A stretch of DNA of 64,000 nucleotides from Listeria farberi (GTDB lineage: Bacteria > Bacillota > Bacilli > Lactobacillales > Listeriaceae): positions 248,001-312,000 of the forward strand of contig NZ_JAARZJ010000001.1 in assembly GCF_014229245.1 (NCBI RefSeq), written 5' to 3'. Within the stretch, counting starts at the first letter, position 1; each line of letters opens with the position of its first letter. Below, piece after piece: positions 27,167-35,311 of the stretch. The notes under the pieces were generated by a model. It worked only from the letters and a program-made list of their open reading frames with translations, had not been told where the DNA came from and did not search any database. Made by a program: the position numbers and the translations under genes.

Positions 27167-27784
27167 TTAAACCTTTTTTATCGTATCTACAAATAATGCA
27201 GTAATACGAGTTTTTGAAATTTTTCCGACGACTTTTGCGTTTTCTAGAACGGGAAGTGAATCAATTTGATGGAAAACAAGTTGTTCTGCGGCATGTAACA
27301 CAGTGTCGTTTTTCGTGACAGTAACAAGGTTGGGCATCCGGGTCATAATTGTCGCAATGGGAGTCGCTTTCGTGTCCGCATCAGCAAGCGCACCTTTTAG
27401 TAAATCTTTTCTGGAGACAAGTCCAACTAAAAGCTCTTCATCAATGACATATAAACTACCAATATCTTCCATAAAGAGCATAACGATGGCGTCATAAACA
27501 CTTGTTTCTTTTTTTGCAAAAAATGGTTGGGTCATAATGTCAGCAACTTTTAACTGCCGAATTTCATCAAAGTGAATCGGATTAGTTTCTAAACCAGAGT
27601 AAAAGTAACCCACTTTTGGACGCGCATCTAAAATGCCAGTCATTGTCAAAATCGACAAGTCAGCTCGAATCGTAGCCCGTGTTAGTTTTAAATGGGCAGC
27701 GATAGAGTCGCCAGTAGCTGGTTCATTCGCGCGAACATAGGCAACAATCTTATGTTGTCTTGGGGAAAGTTCGATGGGAATCAC
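27167..27784 (-). CDS. ccpN: CcpN-type gluconeogenic repressor (HTH plus CBS pair)
   Basis: A 205-residue transcription factor. The N-terminal winged helix (about 5-62, with GDSIAAHLKLTRATIRADLSILTMTG) is followed by two CBS domains (about 75-200), the build of B. subtilis CcpN, which represses gapB and pckA on glycolytic carbon and responds to ATP/ADP. In Bacillus it is also followed by the YqfL regulator. The GTG start is only a few bases from AAAGGA, closer than usual, so the true start is a little uncertain. A near-perfect palindrome containing two CcpN-consensus sites covers its promoter, suggesting autoregulation and control of ppdK. Confidence 0.88.
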   Translation of the reverse strand: MIPIELSPRQHKIVAYVRANEPATGDSIAAHLKLTRATIRADLSILTMTGILDARPKVGYFYSGLETNPIHFDEIRQLKVADIMTQPFFAKKETSVYDAIVMLFMEDIGSLYVIDEELLVGLVSRKDLLKGALADADTKATPIATIMTRMPNLVTVTKNDTVLHAAEQLVFHQIDSLPVLENAKVVGKISKTRITALFVDTIKKV

Positions 27785-27808
27785 ATCCTTTATTATGTTA
27801 TGCTAAAT

Positions 27809-27861
27809 ATTATATAGTATGACATAATTAAAAACAAGTCTTAATTGTGTCATACTATATA
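27809..27861 (-). promoter_or_regulatory. ccpN promoter with two inverted CcpN-type operators
   Basis: On the minus strand TTGTTT (27832-27837), 17 bases, TATAAT (27809-27814) make a strong sigma-A promoter. Arms 27811-27831 and 27841-27861 form an inverted repeat identical at 20 of 21 positions, nine bases apart. Each arm contains TRTGHYATAYW, the CcpN consensus (TATGTCATACT and TGTGTCATACT). One site lies across the -10/-35 spacer and the other just upstream of -35. Confidence 0.8.
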
Positions 27862-27862
27862 A

Positions 27863-27893
27863 AAAACCTTCTCATAGTAGAGAAGGTTTTTAA
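27863..27893 (-). terminator. Terminator of the hemolysin III gene
   Basis: AACCTTCTC and GAGAAGGTT form the stem around ATAGTA; the minus-strand T run runs straight into the ccpN operator. Confidence 0.88.
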
Positions 27894-27903
27894 AATGCCC
27901 TAT

Positions 27904-28536
27904 TTAAACATAAAATAAAATACAGAAATACATAAAAGCTGTTCCCGCGATAACAAATAAATGCCAAATCGCATGCATATACGGGACACGAGGAATACTG
28001 TAAAAAACAGCACCTACGGTAAACATAATACCACCAGTTGCAAGTAGCCAAAATCCAGTCGGGGTAAGCCCGGCATAAAGTGGCTTAATGGCAAACATAA
28101 CCATCCAGCCCATTAATAAATAGACACTTGTTGATAAAAGTTTTAATTTGCCAGTCATAAATATTTTATAAATAATTCCGGCGATTGCAAGTCCCCAGAT
28201 AATACCAAACAGCGTCCATCCGAGGGTTCCTTGAATGGTAATTAAAACAAATGGTGTATAACTGCCAGCAATTAATACGTAAATTGCAGCGTGGTCCATA
28301 ATATTAAAAACCGTTCGTGCTTTTGAAGGCTTAAAGCTATGAAGCAGTGTAGAGCAAATATAAAGTAACATGAGGGAAATTCCATAAATTAAAAAACTTG
28401 TTAAATAAAGAGGATTATCTTTTCCGGCGGCGAATACAATAAGTAAGACGAGTGCGGGAATACTAAGAATAAATCCAATACCATGTGTAACTGCATTTGC
28501 TACTTCTTCTTTCCAGTTGTAAGAAGTGACATTCAT
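27904..28536 (-). CDS. Hemolysin III family (PAQR-like) membrane protein
   Basis: A 210-residue seven-helix membrane protein of the YqfA/hemolysin III/PAQR superfamily. Conserved residues for the putative metal-dependent hydrolase site are visible: EEVANAVTHG near the N-terminus, STLLHSF (Ser and His), DHAAIYVLIAGSYTPF, and the C-terminal MHAIWHLFVIAG. The hemolysin name is historical; Listeria haemolysis is due to listeriolysin, and this protein's role is unknown. A terminator follows directly. The upstream 180-base gap carries the divergent degV promoter. Confidence 0.88.
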   Translation of the reverse strand: MNVTSYNWKEEVANAVTHGIGFILSIPALVLLIVFAAGKDNPLYLTSFLIYGISLMLLYICSTLLHSFKPSKARTVFNIMDHAAIYVLIAGSYTPFVLITIQGTLGWTLFGIIWGLAIAGIIYKIFMTGKLKLLSTSVYLLMGWMVMFAIKPLYAGLTPTGFWLLATGGIMFTVGAVFYSIPRVPYMHAIWHLFVIAGTAFMYFCILFYV

Positions 28537-28655
28537 TTTATCACCATACTTTTCTACAAATTTTTAAGTGTATTGTATATCTATCATACGCTAAAAAATA
28601 CAGAATAGAAAGACAAATAACATTTCTTTCTCTTTTCTTAAAACTAGTTTATAGG

Positions 28656-28683
28656 TTGTGTATACCGATGGGGATGTTATAAT
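28656..28683 (+). promoter_or_regulatory. Promoter of the degV-lipase-ypmS-msrAB run
   Basis: TTGTGT (28656-28661), 16 bases, TATAAT (28678-28683), about 32 bases before the degV ATG. Confidence 0.65.
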
Positions 28684-28715
28684 AAGATAAAATAAGCAAA
28701 ACTGGATGTGGCTAT

Positions 28716-29555
28716 ATGAGAAAAATAAAAATTATCACAGACTCAACTGCTGGACTAACATTAGAAGAAGCAGCAAAATGGAATATAGACGTTTTATATT
28801 TAACCGTAGAAATCGATGGACAAGTTTACAACCCTAAAACAGACATTACACCAGAAGAATTTATGGTACGAATGGCAGAGACTAAAGAATTGCCAAAATC
28901 TTCCCAGCCTGCTATCGGTTCTTTTGTAGAAGCATACGAAAAATATACAGCAGAAGGCTACGAAATTCTTTCTATCCACTTAACCGAAAAACTAAGTGGT
29001 ACCGTAAATGCAGCTCGTCAAGCAGCTGATATGGTGGAAGGAAACATTACTGTAGTAGACTGCGATTATACAGCTCGCGGCCAAGCATTCCAAGTATTAA
29101 AAGCAGCTGAAATGGCTCAGTCAGGTGATTATTCTGTGGAAGAAATTCACGCAAAAATTAATGATATTCGTGATAAAACAAAACTTTATATTGTTGTCGT
29201 TACACTCGATAACTTAATTAAAGGCGGGCGTGTTGGCCGGATGCAAGGCTTCTTAGGTAGTCTTTTAAATATCAAATTAATTGCCAAACTAACTGACGGT
29301 CAATTAGAAGAAGAAACCAAAGTTCGTAGCAATAAAAAAGTGTTACAATATTGCTTGAATTTAATTAAAGATGAACCGAAAAAAATTCAGCAGCTGGACG
29401 TTGTTCATGCAAACGGACTTAATCTGGCAGATGATTTCATCGCTGAATCAAAAGAAATAACTGGTTTAAAAGAAATTCCACTATTTTTTGCAGACCCAGT
29501 CATTTCCACACATGCTGGAACTGGTGCGTTTGCATTTATGTACTATACTGACTAA
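28716..29555 (+). CDS. DegV-family fatty-acid-binding protein
   Basis: A 279-residue soluble protein of the DegV/FakB family, which holds a fatty acid between two domains and, in the FakB case, presents it to a FakA kinase. Hallmarks are KIITDSTAGLTLEEA near the start, SSQPAIGSF, the SIHLTEKLSGTVNAARQAAD block with its conserved Thr/Ser, and the C-terminal VISTHAGTGAFAFMYY. No kinase gene is adjacent. It is the first gene of a run matching Bacillus ypmR-ypmS-msrA order. Confidence 0.9.
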   Translation: MRKIKIITDSTAGLTLEEAAKWNIDVLYLTVEIDGQVYNPKTDITPEEFMVRMAETKELPKSSQPAIGSFVEAYEKYTAEGYEILSIHLTEKLSGTVNAARQAADMVEGNITVVDCDYTARGQAFQVLKAAEMAQSGDYSVEEIHAKINDIRDKTKLYIVVVTLDNLIKGGRVGRMQGFLGSLLNIKLIAKLTDGQLEEETKVRSNKKVLQYCLNLIKDEPKKIQQLDVVHANGLNLADDFIAESKEITGLKEIPLFFADPVISTHAGTGAFAFMYYTD

Positions 29556-29569
29556 GCGAGTGATTGCAT

Positions 29570-30355
29570 ATGACAAAGAAAAAATGGCTGTGGCTTACAG
29601 GGGGCGTGCTTGTTATCGCGCTTCTTGTTGGTGCAGTTTTTGGTATCAAGTATTATAAAGAATCAAAAGAAATTCCGATTAACCTCGTTGCCATGGGTGA
29701 TTCATTAACAGAAGGCGTCGGTGATGAAAACAAAGATGGCGGTTATGTAGGTATTATTCCGAAAAAACTAGAAGAAGAACCAAATGTCCCAAGTGTGAAA
29801 ACAAGTAACTACGGGGTATCTGGAAATAAAATAACCCAACTGGAAAAACGTTTAAAAACAAATAAAGACTTCCAGAAAGACGTCAAAAATGCGAATGTAA
29901 TAACAATTACCATTGGCGGAAATGACGTCATGGCTATTTTGCAATCACGTCTTTTAAATGTAAATGTAGATGATTTTAAAAAAGCAAACAAAGAATTCCA
30001 ACAAGAGCTAGAAACACTTCTAAAAGATATTCGTTCCTATAATAAAGATGCAGCGATATTTTTAATGGGTATTTACAATCCATATACAACTTATTTCAGT
30101 GATATCAAACAATTTGACGCGATTATCACTGATTGGAATAATGCTTCTAAGAAAACTATCCAGCAAGATAGTAATGCCTATTTTGTTCCTATCGCAAAAG
30201 TCTTAGAGGACCGAAATAAAGATAGTAAAGATCAGCCTAATTCACTACTGTCAGATGACTATTTCCATCCTAACCATACTGGATATGAGAAGATGACAAA
30301 AGAATTAGATAAGGCCATTGTAAAACAATTAAACGAAGGTAATATTCCCAAATAG
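29570..30355 (+). CDS. Membrane-anchored SGNH/GDSL hydrolase (YpmR-like)
   Basis: A lipase/esterase-fold protein facing the outside of the membrane. Residues 6-25 form a single N-terminal hydrophobic anchor (WLWLTGGVLVIALLVGAVFG). The SGNH blocks are MGDSLTEG (Ser), the conserved Gly region SNYGVSGNK, ITIGGNDV (Asn) and the terminal DYFHPNHTGY with Asp and His. A TTG two codons upstream is in frame; ATG 29570 has GCGAGTGA as a modest ribosome site. Substrate unknown. It is followed 15 bases later by ypmS. Confidence 0.9.
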   Translation: MTKKKWLWLTGGVLVIALLVGAVFGIKYYKESKEIPINLVAMGDSLTEGVGDENKDGGYVGIIPKKLEEEPNVPSVKTSNYGVSGNKITQLEKRLKTNKDFQKDVKNANVITITIGGNDVMAILQSRLLNVNVDDFKKANKEFQQELETLLKDIRSYNKDAAIFLMGIYNPYTTYFSDIKQFDAIITDWNNASKKTIQQDSNAYFVPIAKVLEDRNKDSKDQPNSLLSDDYFHPNHTGYEKMTKELDKAIVKQLNEGNIPK

Positions 30356-30370
30356 AAAGGTGTTAATATC

Positions 30371-30985
30371 GTGCAAAGAGAAACACGATCAGCTCCAAAA
30401 AAACCAAAACGTAATTACTGGAAATGGGTTTGTATTACACTAATTAGTATACTTCTTATTTCAGCGGGTTGGATTTATGTTGCTGTATTTAAACTCAGTC
30501 CACAAGAGGAGCCCACGCCATCCCTTATAAGCAATAAATCGGCGGTTGAATTTCAAACGAGTACAACGAAAGCAGATTTAAATCAATTGATTAGTTCCTA
30601 TATAGAAGATTTCAGTAAAGATCAAGATATCGGTTATAAAGTTTTCGTAGCAAATAACGTTAACTTCACTGCAGAAGCGAAAATTTTTGGGGAACCTGTC
30701 GAACTTCGGTTAAAATTCTCACCAAAAGTAGTAGATAATGGCAACGTAGAATTGACGCTTAAAGATATGTCTGTAGGTGCTCTACCACTTCCTGTGTCTT
30801 ACGTAATGAACTATGTAAGCAAAAACTACAAATTCCCTAACTGGGTGACAATTATGCCTAAAAAGGAAAAAATCTATCTATCGCTAGACAAACTAAAACT
30901 TCAAGGTGACACAAAAGTACGTGTTGATACGCTAAATTTGAAGAAAGACGACATTTCGTTTACACTTTTAGTACCAGTTAAGTAA
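30371..30985 (+). CDS. YpmS-like (DUF2140) membrane-anchored protein
   Basis: A 204-residue protein with a basic N-terminus (RSAPKKPKRNYWKW), one membrane helix (about 21-40), and an extracellular beta-rich domain. No catalytic signature is visible. The DUF2140/YpmS family always sits beside the YpmR-type SGNH hydrolase, as here, suggesting a shared cell-surface task that is not known. GTG start after AAAGGTG. Confidence 0.87.
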   Translation: MQRETRSAPKKPKRNYWKWVCITLISILLISAGWIYVAVFKLSPQEEPTPSLISNKSAVEFQTSTTKADLNQLISSYIEDFSKDQDIGYKVFVANNVNFTAEAKIFGEPVELRLKFSPKVVDNGNVELTLKDMSVGALPLPVSYVMNYVSKNYKFPNWVTIMPKKEKIYLSLDKLKLQGDTKVRVDTLNLKKDDISFTLLVPVK

Positions 30986-31020
30986 TTTAGCTGGCTGAAT
31001 CCTAGTTAGGGGGCATTTTT

Positions 31021-31554
31021 ATGACAAAAGAATCACTGGAAAAAGCAACATTTGCTGGAGGATGCTTTTGGTGTATGGTAAAACCTTTTGATACGCAACC
31101 GGGAATTGAAAAAGTTGTTTCGGGTTACACAGGCGGTCATACAGTTAATCCAACCTATAAAGAAGTTTGCAGCGGGACAACAGGACACACAGAAGCAATT
31201 GAAATCACATTTGATCCGGCAGTTTTTCCATACGAAAAATTAGTCGAAGTATATTGGCAACAAACGGATCCAACTGATGCAGCTGGCCAATTTGTTGACC
31301 GCGGGGATTCGTATCGACCAGTTATTTTCTATCATAATGAAGAACAAAAAGAAATCGCTGAAAAATCAAAGGCGGCACTTGAAGCAAGTGGCAGATTTAA
31401 AAAACCAATTGTGACAGAAATTACCAAAGCAGAAACTTTTTATCCAGCAGAAGAATATCATCAAGATTTCTACAAAAAAGAAAAAGCGCACTATGAAAGT
31501 TATCAAGTTGCTTCAGGTCGTGCTGCATTCATAGATGCCAACTGGAAAGGGTGA
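31021..31554 (+). CDS. msrA: Peptide methionine-S-sulfoxide reductase MsrA
   Basis: Repairs the S epimer of oxidised methionine in proteins. The 177-residue enzyme has the catalytic GCFWC motif at about 14-18 and the conserved [11 protein letters not shown] and [10 protein letters not shown] substrate-site segments. No extra C-terminal resolving cysteines of the CGG type are present, so recycling likely uses the second cysteine of GCFWC or thioredoxin directly. Six bases separate it from msrB; the pair covers both sulfoxide epimers. Ribosome site AGGGGGC. Confidence 0.96.
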   Translation: MTKESLEKATFAGGCFWCMVKPFDTQPGIEKVVSGYTGGHTVNPTYKEVCSGTTGHTEAIEITFDPAVFPYEKLVEVYWQQTDPTDAAGQFVDRGDSYRPVIFYHNEEQKEIAEKSKAALEASGRFKKPIVTEITKAETFYPAEEYHQDFYKKEKAHYESYQVASGRAAFIDANWKG

Positions 31555-31560
31555 AATCAA

Positions 31561-31998
31561 ATGGATGAGCGTAAAAAGAATGAGCGTCTTAAGCAACTTA
31601 CAGATATACAATATAATGTGACCCAAAAAGCGGGTACCGAACGCCCATTTCAAAATGAATTTTATGATAATGAGGCAAAAGGAATTTATGTAGATATTGT
31701 TTCAGGAAAGCCACTTTTTTCATCCAATGATCAATATGATGCTGGCTGTGGTTGGCCAAGTTTCACCAAGCCAATTGACGAGACAGAAGTAATTGAAAAT
31801 AGAGATTTAACCCATGGGATGATTCGGACGGAAGTGAAATCCGCTGATGCTAATTCTCATTTGGGGCATGTTTTTCCAGATGGACCACAAGATAAAGGTG
31901 GACTTCGTTACTGCATCAACTCTGCAGCCCTCCGATTCATACCTGTGGATAAATTGGAAGAAGAAGGCTACCAAGCATATAAAAAAATCTTTGAATAA
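31561..31998 (+). CDS. msrB: Peptide methionine-R-sulfoxide reductase MsrB
   Basis: Repairs the R epimer. The 145-residue protein has the catalytic cysteine in [13 protein letters not shown] near the C-terminus and the [11 protein letters not shown] block. It keeps a lone cysteine in AGCGWPSF and lacks the two CxxC zinc pairs of the other MsrB class, as B. subtilis MsrB does. The start directly follows msrA with a GGGTGA ribosome site. A 12-bp inverted repeat without a clear U run follows the stop. Confidence 0.96.
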   Translation: MDERKKNERLKQLTDIQYNVTQKAGTERPFQNEFYDNEAKGIYVDIVSGKPLFSSNDQYDAGCGWPSFTKPIDETEVIENRDLTHGMIRTEVKSADANSHLGHVFPDGPQDKGGLRYCINSAALRFIPVDKLEEEGYQAYKKIFE

Positions 31999-32001
31999 AC
32001 A

Positions 32002-32061
32002 AACAATGCCAGAAAATGAAATGCGTAGAATAATATCGCGAAATCATTCTCTGGCATTGTT
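32002..32061. repeat. 12-bp inverted repeat between msrB and the oxidoreductase gene
   Basis: AACAATGCCAGA (32002-32013) and TCTGGCATTGTT (32050-32061) are perfectly complementary, with a further AAATGA/TCATTC partial pairing inside. No T run follows; instead the ribosome site AAAGGAG of the next gene comes within five bases. It could be a stabilising or weakly attenuating hairpin rather than a terminator. Confidence 0.7.
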
Positions 32062-32080
32062 CTGAAAAGGAGCGATACAC

Positions 32081-32986
32081 ATGTTAAAAGTAGCAGTAGT
32101 AGGACTTGGCGGCATTGCGCAAAAAGCGTATTTACCAGTTTTTGCCGAAATGGAAAATATCGAGGTACATCTTTATACAAGAAATGCACAGAAATTAAAG
32201 CATTTAAGTGAGAAATTTCGTTTTGATCATTACCATCAAAGTATTCATTCTATGATTGAATCTGGTGTGAATGCTGCGTTTGTTCATTCATCTACGGCGA
32301 GTCATCCGGAAGTCATTCGGACATTTTTAACACATCATATTCCGGTTTATGTGGACAAACCAATTGCGGATAATTTAGCAGAAGTAGAAGAATTAACAAA
32401 TCTAGCAGAGGAACAAAATACGCTACTTATGACTGGTTTTAACCGTCGTTATGCGCCAAAGTATCAAGAATTAAAGGCACTAGCAGATACTAATATGATT
32501 ATTATGCAAAAAAATCGCGCAGCCCAACCAGCTGAGGCCCGCACATTTATTTATGACGATTTTATTCATGTAATTGATACAGTGCGATTTCTACTGGATG
32601 CCGAAATGGAGCAATTAAATGTCTTTCCAGTTTGGCAAGAGGAGCTTCTTGCAAGTGTAACGGTTCAAGTAACAGCAGGAAGTAAAGTGGCGACAGCGAT
32701 TATGAACCGGGATAGTGGTGTGAATGAAGAGCGGTTAGCGGTCATGACACCAAGTGCGAAATACGAAGTGGAGAATGTCACGGAAACGCATATTTATGAA
32801 GGTACAACAGAACGTTTCGAGCGTTTTGGTGATTGGGAAACAACACTCTATAAAAGAGGTTTTGTATCCATTATCCAAGCCTTTTTAACAGCTGTGCGGA
32901 ATGGGGAGAAAGCGCCAATTTCCAAAGAAGATGCACTAGAAACGCATCGCCTTGCAGAAGAAATTCTACGTAAAATCGAAAATTAA
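32081..32986 (+). CDS. Gfo/Idh/MocA-family NAD(P)-dependent oxidoreductase
   Basis: A 301-residue dehydrogenase-like protein. The Rossmann start is VAVVGLGGIAQKAYLPVF (about 4-21). The family EKP motif appears as VDKPIAD at about 90-96, and a C-terminal alpha/beta substrate domain contains FIHVIDTVRFL. In this family the motif lysine is normally catalytic and is kept. Substrate (sugar, inositol or similar) cannot be told. It sits alone between the msr genes and yozE, with the inverted repeat in its leader. Confidence 0.87.
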   Translation: MLKVAVVGLGGIAQKAYLPVFAEMENIEVHLYTRNAQKLKHLSEKFRFDHYHQSIHSMIESGVNAAFVHSSTASHPEVIRTFLTHHIPVYVDKPIADNLAEVEELTNLAEEQNTLLMTGFNRRYAPKYQELKALADTNMIIMQKNRAAQPAEARTFIYDDFIHVIDTVRFLLDAEMEQLNVFPVWQEELLASVTVQVTAGSKVATAIMNRDSGVNEERLAVMTPSAKYEVENVTETHIYEGTTERFERFGDWETTLYKRGFVSIIQAFLTAVRNGEKAPISKEDALETHRLAEEILRKIEN

Positions 32987-33048
32987 CTTTATTTTTTCTG
33001 AGAAATCAACTATAGTTAAAGCATAAAAAGAGCGGAGTGTGTTGTACG

Positions 33049-33282
33049 TTGGGAAGATCATTTTATCATTTTTTAATGACATATCGGGACCCGAAACTAA
33101 CAGATCAGAAAACGGAATTTGCCAACAATGCATACCGAGATCATAGTTTTCCAAAGCAAACTAGAAATTATCATATTCTTTGTGACTATCTTGAGTTTAA
33201 TGCGCCGTATTTACCAGGAATGTCTATTTTTGATGAACTTTGGGATGCTTACTTGCTAGATGAAGAGAAAAACAAACACTAG
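33049..33282 (+). CDS. YozE-family SAM-like small protein
   Basis: A 77-residue helical protein of the YozE (UPF0346) family: [28 protein letters not shown], and [22 protein letters not shown] are the family blocks. The fold is a sterile-alpha-motif-like bundle of unknown function. The TTG at 33049 gives the usual size; the GTG at 33037 overlaps the ribosome site CGGAG. Thirteen bases separate its stop from the deoD ATG, and the deoD ribosome site (GGAGG) follows directly. Confidence 0.88.
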
Positions 33283-33295
33283 GAGGAATAAAAGT

Positions 33296-33997
33296 ATGAG
33301 CGTACATATCGAAGCAAAACAAGGGGAAATTGCAGAAACTATTTTATTACCAGGAGATCCACTAAGAGCAAAATATATTGCGGAAACGTTCTTGGAAGAT
33401 GTAGTGTTATTTAATCAAGTGCGTGGCATGTTAGGATTTACCGGTACATATAAAGGGGAAAAAGTTTCTGTTATGGGAACGGGGATGGGTATTCCATCTA
33501 TTTCGATTTATGTAAATGAATTAATCCAAAGCTATGATGTGAAAAATTTGATTCGTGTTGGTACCATGGGCGGCATTCAAGCGGACGTAAAAGTGCGTGA
33601 CGTTGTTATTGCACAAGCAGCTTCAACAGATTCACAAATTAATCGCAATACTTTTGCAGGAGTTGATTTTGCGCCAGTAGCAGATTTTTCTCTTCTAAAA
33701 AAAGCTTATGATGCAGGTATCGAAAAAGGGTTATCTCTTAAAGTAGGGAATGTTTTTTCTGCGGATCGCTTTTATAACGATCAATTAGACAAGCAACAAT
33801 TAGCTGATTACGGAGTACTAGGAATTGAAATGGAAGCAGCGGCTCTTTATACGTTAGCGCAAAAGTATGGACGTCGTGCACTTGCAATTCTAACAGTAAG
33901 TGATCATATCTTCACCGGGGAAGAAACATCAGCTGAAGAGCGTCAAACCACTTTTAATGATATGATTGTCGTAGCATTAGAAGCAGCAATAAAATAA
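33296..33997 (+). CDS. deoD: Purine-nucleoside phosphorylase DeoD
   Basis: Phosphorolysis of purine (deoxy)nucleosides to base plus (deoxy)ribose 1-phosphate in salvage. The 233-residue protein is of the hexameric trimeric-type family: [14 protein letters not shown] with the phosphate-binding GDP and [18 protein letters not shown] (ribose contacts) and the catalytic aspartate in VSDHIFTGE. The frame runs 12 codons further upstream over yozE, but ATG 33296 follows a perfect AGGAGG. Confidence 0.97.
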   Translation: MSVHIEAKQGEIAETILLPGDPLRAKYIAETFLEDVVLFNQVRGMLGFTGTYKGEKVSVMGTGMGIPSISIYVNELIQSYDVKNLIRVGTMGGIQADVKVRDVVIAQAASTDSQINRNTFAGVDFAPVADFSLLKKAYDAGIEKGLSLKVGNVFSADRFYNDQLDKQQLADYGVLGIEMEAAALYTLAQKYGRRALAILTVSDHIFTGEETSAEERQTTFNDMIVVALEAAIK

Positions 33998-34054
33998 TCA
34001 AAATTACTAACTTAGATTTTGACTTAATGTATACAGGAAGGTTGATAATCATTT

Positions 34055-34879
34055 ATGAGTTCTTTATTAACAATTGCTTTAGCCGTTACAATCAGTTGTG
34101 TACACACGGTGGAAGATCAATATTTCGGTGGGCAAAATGCAGAGCCAGTCGCTAAAGTGGAGCAAAAGGAAACAAGTAATAAAACATTAGCTGACTTAGA
34201 AAAAGATCCACTTTATCCTTACATTGATAAACAAAATAAATTAGTCGAAAAAAATGGGATTCAGTATATAGAAAATGAAGAAAACATACTTGTACTTGCT
34301 AACAAAGATTATTCCTTACAACCAACGTATACCCCGCCTGATTTAGTTCGGCCGAATGTCACATTTTCTTTTGGTAGCCAACAAGTCGAAAAAGCACAAT
34401 TAAGAAAAGAAGCAGCAACTGCATTAGAAGAAATGTTTGCAGCTGCAAACCAAGATGGGAAGAAATTATTTGCTGTATCTGGTTATCGCTCGTATAAACG
34501 GCAACAAGAAGTATTCCAAGCTGAAGTAAATTCAAAAGGAGATACAAAAGCTAGAGAAGCAGTGGCTTACCCAGGTACAAGTGAGCATCAAACTGGATTA
34601 GCTATGGATATTTCCTCAGAAAATCAATCCTATGAACTTACGGAAGCATTTGGAAATACCCCAGAAGGTAAATGGTTAGAAGAAAATGCCCATAATTATG
34701 GCTTTATCCTTCGTTATATGAAAGGTAGAGAAGCTATTACGAAATACCAATATGAGTCTTGGCATTATCGTTACGTTGGAAAAGATGCCGCAACAATTAT
34801 TTACGAAAATAACTGGACATTAGAAGAATTTTTTGAACATGTAAAGGCACTGCAAAAGAAAGTAGATGCTGCAAAATAA
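34055..34879 (+). CDS. Secreted VanY-type D,D-/L,D-carboxypeptidase (M15B)
   Basis: A zinc peptidase trimming peptidoglycan stem peptides outside the cell. The 274-residue protein has the M15B core (about 115-255): VSGYRSYKRQQEVF, the zinc ligands in SEHQTGLAMDIS (His, Asp) and ESWHYRYVG (Glu, His). The N-terminus is odd. MSSLLTIALAVTISCVHTVEDQ is hydrophobic but has no basic residues, and the upstream in-frame stop leaves no alternative ATG. The nearest ribosome-like site (AGGAAGG) is 13 bases away. The cysteine at 15 may or may not be a lipidation site. Confidence 0.88.
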   Translation: MSSLLTIALAVTISCVHTVEDQYFGGQNAEPVAKVEQKETSNKTLADLEKDPLYPYIDKQNKLVEKNGIQYIENEENILVLANKDYSLQPTYTPPDLVRPNVTFSFGSQQVEKAQLRKEAATALEEMFAAANQDGKKLFAVSGYRSYKRQQEVFQAEVNSKGDTKAREAVAYPGTSEHQTGLAMDISSENQSYELTEAFGNTPEGKWLEENAHNYGFILRYMKGREAITKYQYESWHYRYVGKDAATIIYENNWTLEEFFEHVKALQKKVDAAK

Positions 34880-34887
34880 CAAGTTTT

Positions 34888-34927
34888 AGAGTCATAAACA
34901 TTTAGTTGTTTATGGCTCTTTTTTTAA
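34888..34927 (+). terminator. Terminator after the carboxypeptidase gene
   Basis: AGAGTCATAAACA and TGTTTATGGCTCT pair (one G-U) with a T run of seven or more. Confidence 0.9.
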
Positions 34928-34944
34928 TTTTAGAAATTAAATGT

Positions 34945-34973
34945 TTGCAAAAAATACCTATAGGGGGTATACT
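34945..34973 (+). promoter_or_regulatory. csoR-copA-copZ promoter with CsoR operator
   Basis: TTGCAA (34945-34950), 17 bases, TATACT (34968-34973). The spacer and the first part of the -10 are occupied by ATACCTATAGGGGGTAT (34954-34970), a CsoR-type palindrome of ATACC..GGGTAT arms. Apo-CsoR would block the promoter; copper releases it. A half-site-like GGGGGGTATATAG also precedes the copA ATG. Confidence 0.85.
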
Positions 34974-35003
34974 GTTGATTGTAGAAACAAAGGAGGAGAA
35001 AAA

Positions 35004-35297
35004 ATGAAACATGACCAACCAATTGTTCCACGTAAAGAAGAAGAAACAAAATTACTTCAAAATCGTTTGCGACGTATCGAAGGTCAGATTCGTGGTATTG
35101 CTCAAATGGTCGAGGATGATCGCTATTGTACAGACATTTTAGTCCAAATTTCAGCAGCTAATAAAGCACTCAAAAATGTTGGTTTGCAAGTATTAGAGCA
35201 TCATACAGCACACTGTGTAGTGGATGCTGCAAAAAATGGGGAAGATGACGTAATGGAGGATTTACTTAAAGCAATACGTCAATTTTCTAAAACCTGA
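35004..35297 (+). CDS. csoR: Copper-sensing repressor CsoR
   Basis: A four-helix-bundle repressor that lets go of DNA on binding Cu(I). The 97-residue protein has the full Cu ligand set Cys42, His67 and Cys71 in RYCTDI and HHTAHC, which separates it from the nickel- and sulfide-sensing relatives (RcnR, CstR). The frame extends upstream into the promoter; ATG 35004 follows AAAGGAGGAG. It is the first gene of the copper operon. Confidence 0.95.
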   Translation: MKHDQPIVPRKEEETKLLQNRLRRIEGQIRGIAQMVEDDRYCTDILVQISAANKALKNVGLQVLEHHTAHCVVDAAKNGEDDVMEDLLKAIRQFSKT

Positions 35298-35311
35298 GGG
35301 GGGTATATAGA

